Below are positions 1-5,456 of a DNA stretch of 5,457 nt, one piece after another; the stretch's first letter is position 1; every line of letters starts with the position of its first letter. The notes below the pieces were generated by a model that was not told the DNA's origin, made no database searches, and saw only the letters and a list, made by a program, of their open reading frames with translations. Source of the stretch: CAYJAQ01 sp964368275 (GTDB lineage Bacteria; Bacillota_I; Bacilli_A; ML615J-28; CAG-313). The DNA lies in assembly GCA_964368275.1 (NCBI GenBank), contig CAYJAQ010000072.1:1-5457 (forward strand). Direction: 5' to 3'. The position numbers and the translations under genes were made by a program.

Positions 1-66
1 CCAAAGTATCACTAGTTTCAGCTTCAACACCAAAATATTGAACAACATAAAAATTGAACAAATAAC
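1..66. other. Upstream flank, no supported gene
   Basis: This edge segment holds no feature I can support. Two plus-strand frames are open from the edge, one stopping at TGA 39-41 and one at TAG 77-79, and either could be the tail of an upstream gene. A minus-strand frame is also open towards the edge, but it has only a TTG start and no ribosome binding site. The stretch is too short to decide, and no hairpin terminator is visible in it. Confidence 0.3.
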
Positions 67-95
67 TTTATTTTTATAGTCTTTTATGATATAAT
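67..95 (+). promoter_or_regulatory. Probable yebC promoter (extended -10)
   Basis: A perfect TATAAT at 90-95 is preceded by TG at 87-88, giving the extended -10 form TGnTATAAT. The -35 region at 67-72 (TTTATT, 17-base spacer) is poor, as expected when the extended -10 carries recognition. Transcription would start near 102, leaving a leader of about 25 bases that contains the AAAGGAG ribosome binding site at 111-117. The 12 bases at 87-98 recur exactly in the hslO promoter. Confidence 0.65.
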
Positions 96-126
96 AATAA
101 TATAATTTAAAAAGGAGATTTATTAT

Positions 127-864
127 ATGGGAAGAGCACATGAAGTTCGTGCAGCATCAATGGCGAAAACCGCTGCAGCAAAATCAAAATTAAATAACAA
201 ATATAGTCGTTCCATTTATGTTGCGGCTAAATCTGGTGTTCCTGATCCTGAACTAAATCAAACATTAAAAAGAGAAATTGAAAAAGCAAAACGTGAACAA
301 GTTAACGCTGATACTATCAAACGTGCAATTGAAAAAGCAAAAGGTGGTAGTATGGAATCATATTCACCAGTTCGCTACGAAGGCTTCGGACCTAACAATA
401 GCTTACTTATTATTGAGTGTTTAACAGATAATGAAAACCGCACCCTAACAGCTGTAAAAATTGCTTTAACTCGCTGTGGATGTAAATTAGGTGTTGCAGG
501 TTGCGTTCGTCACATGTTTAATTTCTACGCTGTATTTACATTTGAAGGAATGACTGATGAAGAAGCATTAGAAGCTGTTATGGCTGCTGATTGTGATGTA
601 GCTGATATTGTTACTGAAGATGGCTATACAACAGTTTATGCTGAAAGTAGTGATTACCAAGCGGTAAAAGATGCATTACTAGCAGCTAAACCAGATTTAG
701 TATTTGATGAAGACACTATTACTTATGTTCCACAAAACACTGTTACCTTGACTAATGAAAAAGACATTGAACACTTTAAACGCCTACAAGATATGTTAGA
801 TGAAATTGATGATGTTCAAGACTTATTCCATAATATTGCTGGGTTACCAGAAGAGGAAGAATAA
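127..864 (+). CDS. yebC: YebC/TACO1 family protein (ribosome-associated)
   Basis: This 245-residue cytoplasmic protein matches the YebC/TACO1 family in length and in its opening, MGRAHEVRAASMAKTAAAKS, followed by IYVAAKSG and PDPELN. The helical N-terminal domain (about 1-75) leads into alpha/beta domains carrying YEGFGP near 84-89 and TDEEALEAVMAADCD near 142-156. It ends in an acidic tail, LPEEEE. The family was long annotated as transcriptional regulators (PmpR). More recent work on bacterial YebC and mitochondrial TACO1 supports a role in translation, relieving ribosome stalling at proline-rich stretches; which role applies here is inference. The ATG at 127 is chosen because it gives the family N-terminus and has AAAGGAG (111-117) nine bases upstream. 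The gene appears to be its own unit, with a promoter at 67-95 and a terminator at 877-904. Its cysteine-containing segment TRCGCKLGVAGCVRH resembles the family's GGNLG region but has cysteine where glycine is common. Confidence 0.93.
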   Translation: MGRAHEVRAASMAKTAAAKSKLNNKYSRSIYVAAKSGVPDPELNQTLKREIEKAKREQVNADTIKRAIEKAKGGSMESYSPVRYEGFGPNNSLLIIECLTDNENRTLTAVKIALTRCGCKLGVAGCVRHMFNFYAVFTFEGMTDEEALEAVMAADCDVADIVTEDGYTTVYAESSDYQAVKDALLAAKPDLVFDEDTITYVPQNTVTLTNEKDIEHFKRLQDMLDEIDDVQDLFHNIAGLPEEEE

Positions 865-876
865 TCAATTGGCAAT

Positions 877-904
877 AAAGGGTAAAAATTACCCTTTTTT
901 CTTT
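877..904 (+). terminator. Intrinsic terminator after yebC
   Basis: A 9-bp stem (AAAGGGTAA at 877-885 with TTACCCTTT at 889-897) and an AAA loop are followed by a T-rich run reaching 904. It lies 12 bases past the yebC stop. The T-rich tail overlaps the -35 box of the hslO promoter (903-908), so one unit ends exactly where the next begins. Confidence 0.85.
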
Positions 905-931
905 GGTAATATTTTAGAAATGTGATATAAT
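903..931 (+). promoter_or_regulatory. hslO promoter (extended -10)
   Basis: The -35 box TTGGTA (903-908) matches four of six consensus positions. It is followed by a 17-base spacer and a perfect TATAAT at 926-931 with TG at 923-924. This is the best sigma-A-type promoter in the window. The expected start, six to eight bases past the -10 box, falls at 937-939, leaving a leader of only about 10-12 bases before the ATG at 949. Confidence 0.8.
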
Positions 932-936
932 AATTT

Positions 937-943
937 ATGGAGG
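937..943 (+). promoter_or_regulatory. hslO ribosome binding site that decides the start
   Basis: The GGAGG at 939-943 sits five bases before the ATG at 949, an ideal distance. It overlaps an in-frame upstream ATG at 937, which has no ribosome binding site of its own and lies at the predicted transcription start. The ATG at 949 is therefore the better start. Initiation at 937 would need a leaderless mRNA. Confidence 0.75.
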
Positions 944-948
944 CTACT

Positions 949-1842
949 ATGAAAGATTATTTAGTAAAAGCTTTAGGCTTTGATGAACATGTAAGAATTT
1001 ATGCGGTTAACTGTACAAATGCGTTAAATACAATTGTTGAGCGGTTAAACTATTATCCAAGTGCTACCGCAGCAGTTGGTAGAACAATGAGTGTAGGCTT
1101 AATGATGGGTTCTATGCTAAAACTTGCAGAAACAACTACTATCAAAGTAGAAGGCGATGGACCAATAGGTATAATCGTTGTTGATGCTGATGCTCATGGT
1201 AATGTTAGAGCATATTGCTCTAATCCTCATTGCCATTTTGAATATGCTGATAGCAATAAGTTAAATGTTAAGAAGACCGTTGGCGAAAGCGGCTTTATTA
1301 GTGTTATAAAAGATTTAAAATTAAAAGAACCATTTATTGGTTCCGTACCAATCATTAATGGTGAATTAGGAGAAGATTTTGCCTACTATTTCTCAGTAAG
1401 TGAACAAGTACCATCCGCCGTTTCTTTGGGAGTATTAGTTGGCGAAGACAATTTAGCAATTCATGCAGGTGGTTTTATTGTTCAATTACTACCAGATACA
1501 CCGGACTTAATAATTGATTTATTAGAAGCTAGGATAAACGAACTTCCACCAATTAGCGAAATGTTTAAAGATGGGAAAACTCTCGAAGATATTGTAACAA
1601 TGATAGCTGGCAATAATGTAAAGTTTTTAGATACAACAGATGTAAACTTCCGCTGTACTTGTAATAAAAAACGTTTTGCAAATGGTATATTAACACTTGG
1701 ATATGATGAAGTAGAAGATATGATAAATACTCAGCATGGCGCCCATACTGTATGTCATTTTTGTGGAAAAGAATATGACTTCAATGAAAGTGAATTAATG
1801 GACATTGCCAAACGTGCCAATATAACAAATAAAAATAAGTAA
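949..1842 (+). CDS. hslO: Hsp33, redox-regulated chaperone
   Basis: Hsp33 is a cytoplasmic holdase that is inactive when reduced and zinc-bound; oxidation unfolds its C-terminal switch so that it can hold unfolding proteins during oxidative stress. From the start at 949 the protein has 297 residues, typical for the family. The N-terminal domain shows KDYLVKALG, YPSATAAVGRTMSVGLMMG and GDGPIG followed by DA..GNVR. The C-terminal switch is complete: C236-X-C238, then 30 residues, then C269-X2-C272 (CTC and CHFC), the four zinc ligands. An ATG at 937 would add four residues (MEAT), but its bases form the ribosome binding site for 949, and Hsp33 proteins commonly begin close to KDYL. The gene has its own promoter (903-931), and transcription probably ends at the hairpin at 1963-2006. 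It converges on the plsX operon across a 482-base gap. Confidence 0.96.
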   Translation: MKDYLVKALGFDEHVRIYAVNCTNALNTIVERLNYYPSATAAVGRTMSVGLMMGSMLKLAETTTIKVEGDGPIGIIVVDADAHGNVRAYCSNPHCHFEYADSNKLNVKKTVGESGFISVIKDLKLKEPFIGSVPIINGELGEDFAYYFSVSEQVPSAVSLGVLVGEDNLAIHAGGFIVQLLPDTPDLIIDLLEARINELPPISEMFKDGKTLEDIVTMIAGNNVKFLDTTDVNFRCTCNKKRFANGILTLGYDEVEDMINTQHGAHTVCHFCGKEYDFNESELMDIAKRANITNKNK

Positions 1843-1935
1843 TGTGCTAATAAATAGTCATTAATAACAACATAAGAAAAGGAAATAACACTAAGTTGCT
1901 TTCTTTAGGTAAATAAAAATTATTGTTGATAATTA

Positions 1936-2043
1936 GTCTGTCAAAAATTACACTGAAAAAATAAGGCCTATATACTCATATTATAAGTGAGTATATAGGC
2001 CTTTTTATATTTAATAAATCATTGAACAAAATTTTAAACAGAC
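1936..2043. repeat. Small inverted-repeat-bounded element (MITE-like)
   Basis: The left end GTCTGTCAAAAATT (1936-1949) and the right end read on the minus strand, GTCTGTTTAAAATT (2043-2030), match at 12 of 14 positions, including the outer six. Between them lies the 16-bp hairpin at 1963-2003. The whole segment is 108 bases and has no coding capacity. Ends of this kind loosely resemble those of IS256-type elements, but that is from memory. No flanking target duplication is visible. It could be a miniature transposable element, the remnant ends of a lost one, or chance similarity in AT-rich sequence. Confidence 0.4.
1963..2006 (+). terminator. Strong bidirectional terminator hairpin
   Basis: A perfect 16-bp stem (1963-1978 with 1988-2003, containing AGGCCTATATACTCA) closes a nine-base loop. 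On the plus strand it runs into five T residues (2002-2006), as expected for ending hslO, about 120 bases past that stop codon. On the minus strand the stem is followed by a near-continuous T-run (complement of 1956-1961), so it can also stop any read-through from the plsX operon. Confidence 0.8.
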
Positions 2044-2055
2044 CCCCCTTCTTTT

Positions 2056-2259
2056 TTATGCAAAATAGCTATAAAGGTTTATTTCATTGATTGATTCAGT
2101 TGATGATGGCTCTTCTATGAAGTTTGTTGTTTGGTACATTGTGGCTTGAATTAATTTTCCTTTATATCTCCTATCTAGGCAAAAAACATACCTATATGGT
2201 ATGTTTTGGTTCCCTTTTTAAGTATAATAAATACCCCTAAGTGAGGTATCTTTTTTCAT
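2056..2259 (-). pseudogene. Possible decayed small ORF
   Basis: On the minus strand, an ATG at 2259 opens 13 codons (MKKDTSLRGIYYT) and then meets an in-frame TAA at 2220-2218. The same frame then stays open for 53 codons and ends at TAA 2058-2056. The second part includes IPYRYVFCLDRRYKG and an internal ATG at 2139 starting MYQTTNFIEEPSSTES. No clear ribosome binding site precedes either ATG at a good distance, and a terminator-like hairpin lies inside the frame. I recognise no family. It may be a broken remnant, for example of a mobile-element gene, or chance. Confidence 0.2.
2181..2207 (-). terminator. Probable terminator of the maf-plsX operon
   Basis: Read on the minus strand, a 10-bp stem (AAAACATACC with GGTATGTTTT, covering 2207-2198 and 2192-2183) closes a five-base loop. 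The second arm and following bases give six T residues in a row (complement of 2181-2186). It lies about 120 bases downstream of the plsX stop. The plus-strand orientation lacks an equally good T-run, so it appears directed at the minus-strand operon, with the hairpin at 1963-2006 as a backup. Confidence 0.55.
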
Positions 2260-2286
2260 TTTTCGACAAACCATCTATTATAGGGC

Positions 2287-2314
2287 TTGTGAATATGTCA
2301 AATTATTGTATAAT
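2287..2314 (+). promoter_or_regulatory. Possible promoter antisense to plsX
   Basis: TTGTGA (2287-2292, four of six consensus positions) is followed by a 16-base spacer and a perfect TATAAT (2309-2314). It points into the 3' end of plsX from the opposite strand, with a predicted start near 2321. No plus-strand gene follows. In AT-rich DNA such matches arise by chance, so this is only a candidate for an antisense transcript. Confidence 0.25.
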
Positions 2315-2324
2315 ATTTTGTTTT

Positions 2325-3311
2325 TTAAATATTACTTTTTATATTTTCAATTAGATTTCCTCGGGAAAGCAGCTGTACTTGCAGAATGCAATTTTTAATT
2401 GTACTTTGATTAGCTGCGCCATGAGCTTTTACAATTATTTTATTGACACCGAGAAAAACAGCACCACCGCGTGAATTAAAATCCATTTCTGCCATTGCTT
2501 CTGCTACAGCACTCTTAATAAATGGAGTTATCTCTTTTTTATCACTATATAACTTAGTGATAAATTTTTTCATTACCAGTTTAGCTGTTCCTTCTATCGA
2601 CTTTAATAATACATTACCGGTAAAGCCATCTGCCACAAGTACATCATATTTACCCGTTAAAGCATCGCGTGCTTCCATATTGCCTACAAAATTTAGATTA
2701 CTTTCTTTTAATTTTAGAAATGCTGCTTTTGAAAACTCATTTCCTTTTTTATCCTCTGTACCTACGGAAACTAGTGCTACTTTAGGTGACTTTATACCAT
2801 ACATGGTTTGCATACATATCTTTCCCATTTGAGCAAATTGTTCTAGTACATCAGGCTTAACATCGACATTAGCACCACAATCTAAAAGACATACATAATC
2901 ATTATTTTCTGTAGGTAGAAATGTTGCTAGTGCAGGACGGCTAATTCCTTCTAATCTACCTAATTGTAAAGTTGCACTACACAAAACTGCACCGGTTGAC
3001 CCTGCTGATATTAGTCCAACAACTTCTGAATCATCTTTTAGTTTAAACATTGCTTTTACTAAAGAAGATTCTTTCTTAGTACGAATGGCGGTTGTTGGTA
3101 TATCATTGTTATCTATTACTTCTTTTGCATCAAGCACTTCAACCCGTCTTTTATCGTATTGTTGTAATTCTAATTCTTGGTTTATTATTGCTTCATTTCC
3201 TGCCAGAATAATGCTAAAATCACTGTTTTCATGCAATGCTAATAATGCACCAGTTATAATTTCACTAGGCGTATTGTCACAGCCAAAAACATCAATAATT
3301 ATTTTATTCAC
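2325..3311 (-). CDS. plsX: PlsX, phosphate acyltransferase
   Basis: PlsX converts acyl-ACP and phosphate to acyl-phosphate, the donor for PlsY in phosphatidic acid synthesis, and acts at the membrane surface. The 328 residues fit the family. Visible landmarks are IIIDVFGCDNTP (4-15), SAGSTGA (102-108), GISRPALA (122-129), LLDCGANVD (142-150), GTEDKKGNE (184-192), FVGNMEARD (208-216), ADGFTGNVLLKS (227-238) and HGAANQSTIKN (297-307). The start is GTG at 3311; no ATG exists until residue 88, and the N-terminal motif requires this start. A GGTGA ribosome binding site (3322-3318) lies six bases upstream. The GTG overlaps the degV stop by one base (TAGTG), which suggests translational coupling. 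The signature usually seen as GGDHAP is GCDNTP here, a divergent form with cysteine at residue 11. The acpP gene that often follows plsX is absent; the next gene is convergent hslO. Confidence 0.93.
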   Translation of the reverse strand: MNKIIIDVFGCDNTPSEIITGALLALHENSDFSIILAGNEAIINQELELQQYDKRRVEVLDAKEVIDNNDIPTTAIRTKKESSLVKAMFKLKDDSEVVGLISAGSTGAVLCSATLQLGRLEGISRPALATFLPTENNDYVCLLDCGANVDVKPDVLEQFAQMGKICMQTMYGIKSPKVALVSVGTEDKKGNEFSKAAFLKLKESNLNFVGNMEARDALTGKYDVLVADGFTGNVLLKSIEGTAKLVMKKFITKLYSDKKEITPFIKSAVAEAMAEMDFNSRGGAVFLGVNKIIVKAHGAANQSTIKNCILQVQLLSRGNLIENIKSNI

Positions 3312-4201
3312 TATTTTTCACCAACTATTGTTACTTCTTTACCAAAGAAATAAATGCCAATTGTTCCCGGCCCTGTTGATGCACCAATAATAGGTCCTAT
3401 ATAATCGATATATACACCTTGGCACTTTACATTAGCAAGTAGCATTTCTTTAATAGTTTCTGCATCTTCAATACAATCAGCGTGACCTAGCAAGATAGTT
3501 TGATTTTCGGAGTTTTCAATGTATTCATTAACTAGAGAAACTAATTCTGTGAAAGAATTTTTGCGACCTTTTACTTTTTTAAATGCATAATTGTTACCTA
3601 TAGCATCAGAAATAATAATTGGTTTTACCCCAAAAATATTACCAAAAAAAGCACTTGAAGTTTTTACTCGCCCAGCTCTTTTTAAGTATTCTAAACTTTC
3701 TACTGTAGCAACTTGATTTACTTTAAGCTTGTTAGCTTCAATCCATTCAGCTACTTCTTGTAAGCTCTTACCGCTTCTGCGCATATTAGCCGCTGTTAAT
3801 GCTATTAGTCCTTCGCCTAAACAAGAGTTTAATGTATCAATACAATATATTTCAGCATCGGGATATTCTTCTAATAATAAATCACGAACGACATAACTAG
3901 TGTTAACTGAACCACTAAGGGCTGATGAGCAAGATATTGATAGAATACCGTATCCATCTTCAATATATTTTTTAAAGCGTTCATAATAAAGCATTTGGGG
4001 AACTTGCGTAGTTTTTAGTACTTTTCCCTCGCGCATCCAGTCATACATTACTCTAGGAGTATATATATCCCAATCAAGACTTGCTGGTAATTCTTTTTCA
4101 TCTAATACGATATTCATTTGGACATAATCAATTTCATTTTTTTCGCGTAGTTCTTTACTTAAATCACTACAAGAGTCAGTTATAATAGCAAATTTCTGCA
4201 T
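3311..4201 (-). CDS. DegV family fatty-acid-binding protein (FakB-like)
   Basis: DegV/FakB proteins bind one fatty acid and present it to the kinase FakA, giving acyl-phosphate for phospholipid synthesis. The 296-residue length is typical. Family motifs visible are TDSCSDL (8-14), KTTQ (63-66, equivalent to TSQ), SISCSSALSGS (88-98), YCIDT..SCLGEG (119-131), ESLEYLKRAGRV (168-179) and the C-terminal IGPIIGASTGPG (268-279). In the last motif serine 275 (codon TCA, 3379-3377) replaces the histidine of the usual GAHTGPG, a residue implicated in handling the fatty-acid carboxylate in studied FakB proteins. The arginine of the KRAGR segment is kept. The ATG at 4201 has AAAGGAAG (4215-4208) at good spacing. 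The gene is 58 bases downstream of the membrane-protein gene and overlaps plsX by one base, consistent with a lipid role. No symbol is given because several degV/fakB paralogues usually exist per genome. Confidence 0.9.
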   Translation of the reverse strand: MQKFAIITDSCSDLSKELREKNEIDYVQMNIVLDEKELPASLDWDIYTPRVMYDWMREGKVLKTTQVPQMLYYERFKKYIEDGYGILSISCSSALSGSVNTSYVVRDLLLEEYPDAEIYCIDTLNSCLGEGLIALTAANMRRSGKSLQEVAEWIEANKLKVNQVATVESLEYLKRAGRVKTSSAFFGNIFGVKPIIISDAIGNNYAFKKVKGRKNSFTELVSLVNEYIENSENQTILLGHADCIEDAETIKEMLLANVKCQGVYIDYIGPIIGASTGPGTIGIYFFGKEVTIVGEK

Positions 4202-4259
4202 GTTCTTCTTCCTTTCTTATTGTCAAAAATATAGTAATTTAACAGAGCGCTCCTAATGT

Positions 4260-4826
4260 CTATTTTTCATCTGCTGCTTTCGCTTTTTCTTCAATTAAAG
4301 ATTGTTTATCACAAGAGTTAGCAAATAATGTCAATGATAAAATTGTGAATGATACAACCAATGAAATATATAGTAATGCGCTCCAAGAATGTACCGAGAA
4401 TACTTCAAATAATGATAAAGCAAATCTATTAGTAGAAGTAGCTGGATCAAACTTTAAGGCAAAATAATTTGTTAATGCAATTATAAAACCAGTAAATATC
4501 ATACCAACTAGAGTAGGGAAAAATGAATTAATCTTTTTCTTAGTAAAAATGCCACCAAGAATGCCACGAATTGCTGTGACAATATATGTTATTAGAGGAA
4601 TAACTAAGAAAATAACAATGGCAAGTTTTCCTACTAAAACGAGAAAACGAACCATTTCTGTGCGCGTACCATCAGTTATTAAAGTTTTCATGCCGCTAAA
4701 ACTAGTAGTAATATATTTAATTAAACCATACGATTCTGTGCCAACTGTAACAAGTGGCATAGACGCAAGCATTATCAACATTACAGCTGATATTGCACCA
4801 ATAAGTAATTTTAATATTTTATTCAT
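4260..4826 (-). CDS. Four-helix membrane protein of unknown function
   Basis: I do not recognise a family. The 188 residues show four hydrophobic segments, at about 5-28, 60-86, 102-124 and 149-170. The basic loop R87-K98 (with TKKK) between helices 2 and 3 and the lysine at residue 3 fit both termini being cytoplasmic. The two outer loops would be about 29-59 (rich in T, S and G) and 125-148. The tail (171-188) is charged, ending EEKAKAADEK. No catalytic motif or cleavable signal peptide stands out. The ATG at 4826 directly follows the maf stop (TAAATG), and its ribosome binding site GGAGG (4836-4832) lies within the last maf codons, so translation is probably coupled. A 57-base spacer without an obvious promoter or terminator separates it from degV. 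The setting suggests it is made together with the lipid genes, but its function is unknown. Confidence 0.85.
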   Translation of the reverse strand: MNKILKLLIGAISAVMLIMLASMPLVTVGTESYGLIKYITTSFSGMKTLITDGTRTEMVRFLVLVGKLAIVIFLVIPLITYIVTAIRGILGGIFTKKKINSFFPTLVGMIFTGFIIALTNYFALKFDPATSTNRFALSLFEVFSVHSWSALLYISLVVSFTILSLTLFANSCDKQSLIEEKAKAADEK

Positions 4827-5396
4827 TTACTCCTCCTCAATTTTCTTTAATTCCCTTTTTAATCTATTAATCGGTAATCCCATAACATTGTAGTAATCGC
4901 CTTCGATTTTTTCAATATATTTTCCAGCATTACCCTGAATAGCATACGAGCCAGCTTTGTCATATACATTTTCACTATTAATATATTCAGTGATTTCTTC
5001 AGAAGACATCGGCTTAAAATACACATTGGTGATTTCCACAAATTTTTGGACTTTTGTTTTAGTCATTAAGGCCACACCAGTCATTACTTGATGTTCTTTT
5101 CCTTGTAGTGCACTAAGCATCACAAAGGCATGTTCATAACTTTTAGGTTTGCCTAAAACAATATCATCAATTACAACAATAGTGTCAGCGCCTATAACAA
5201 TTGTATCTTCTTTATCTACTAAGTGGTTAAAAACGTTACTAGCCTTTTGGTATGCTAAATCTGCTACAGCATCTTGAACTGGTAAATCATAATTAAATAC
5301 TTCTTCAATGTCTGATACTTGAATTGTATAATCTATATTATTCGATTTTAAGATTTCTTGACGTCGTGGTGATTTGGATGCTAAAACTTTTTTCAT
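4827..5396 (-). CDS. maf: Maf family nucleotide pyrophosphatase (YhdE type)
   Basis: Maf proteins hydrolyse non-canonical or surplus nucleoside triphosphates to the monophosphate and pyrophosphate in the cytoplasm. The YhdE/Bacillus Maf branch prefers dTTP, UTP and modified uridine forms. The 189-residue length is typical. Motifs in order are LASKSPRRQEIL (5-16, phosphate binding), SDIEE (28-32), YQKA (49-52), IGADTIVV (68-75, with D71 as the likely catalytic acid), LGKP (81-84), LQGKEHQVMTGVAL (97-110) and DKAGSYAIQG (146-155), then GDYYNVMGLP (166-175). The DKAGSYAIQG form points to the YhdE rather than the YceF (m7GTP) subgroup; substrate preference is inferred. The ATG at 5396 has AAGAGG (5407-5402) five bases upstream. 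It is the first complete gene of the minus-strand operon and directly abuts the membrane-protein gene. Confidence 0.95.
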   Translation of the reverse strand: MKKVLASKSPRRQEILKSNNIDYTIQVSDIEEVFNYDLPVQDAVADLAYQKASNVFNHLVDKEDTIVIGADTIVVIDDIVLGKPKSYEHAFVMLSALQGKEHQVMTGVALMTKTKVQKFVEITNVYFKPMSSEEITEYINSENVYDKAGSYAIQGNAGKYIEKIEGDYYNVMGLPINRLKRELKKIEEE

Positions 5397-5405
5397 AAAA
5401 ACCTC

Positions 5406-5456
5406 TTATTTAGTGTTGCTTATTTTGGCAAAAATATGTATTTTTAAACATTTATT
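5406..5456 (-). CDS. Possible 3' end of an upstream operon gene
   Basis: One minus-strand frame is open from the window edge for 16 codons (NKCLKIHIFAKISNTK) and stops at TAA 5408-5406, nine bases before the maf ATG. The stop overlaps the maf ribosome binding site (TAAGAGG), a spacing common between operon genes. No good promoter is seen in this segment, which fits transcription coming from upstream. The fragment is too short to identify and could be chance. Confidence 0.25.
   Translation of the reverse strand, partial: NKCLKIHIFAKISNTK

Larger units (their letters stand above)
1843..2324. other. Convergent intergenic region between hslO and plsX
   Basis: These 482 bases separate two converging units and contain no gene I can support. 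The part at 1843-1935 shows only an imperfect hairpin (about 1878-1906) without a T-run. The middle (1936-2043) is an inverted-repeat-bounded segment with a strong terminator hairpin. The rest holds a minus-strand terminator-like hairpin (2181-2207), a possible decayed minus-strand ORF (2056-2259) and promoter-like boxes near plsX. The length and patchwork are more than simple termination needs and suggest old insertions. Confidence 0.6.

Noticed and set aside
2231..2256. Hairpin ATACC...GGTAT followed by six T residues on the plus strand
   Set aside because: The stem is only five contiguous base pairs with a mismatch above it, and there is no plus-strand unit immediately upstream needing a terminator.
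2277..2301. Minus-strand TTGACA and TATAAT downstream of plsX
   Set aside because: Both boxes are perfect, but the spacer is only 13 bases, too short for a normal sigma-A promoter, and no supported gene follows.
2443..2832. 129-codon plus-strand open frame inside plsX
   Set aside because: It lies wholly antisense to plsX, whose family motifs are clear throughout, and its translation resembles no protein family.
3085..3390. 101-codon plus-strand open frame across the plsX-degV junction
   Set aside because: It is antisense to two well-supported genes and has no convincing ribosome binding site.
4245..4252. Palindrome GAGCGCTC between the membrane-protein gene and degV
   Set aside because: It is only eight bases with no loop or T-run and no promoter beside it, so it is neither a terminator nor a supportable operator.
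4202..4259. Separate degV promoter in the 57-base spacer
   Set aside because: A TTGACA and a TATATT are present on the minus strand but are not in the right order and spacing to form a promoter.
4549..4893. 114-codon plus-strand open frame opposite the membrane protein and maf
   Set aside because: It is antisense to the coupled maf and membrane-protein genes; its hydrophobic stretches mirror the complementary strand's codons.
4859..5041. 60-codon minus-strand frame within maf
   Set aside because: It is an alternative frame of maf, whose own frame contains all the catalytic motifs.
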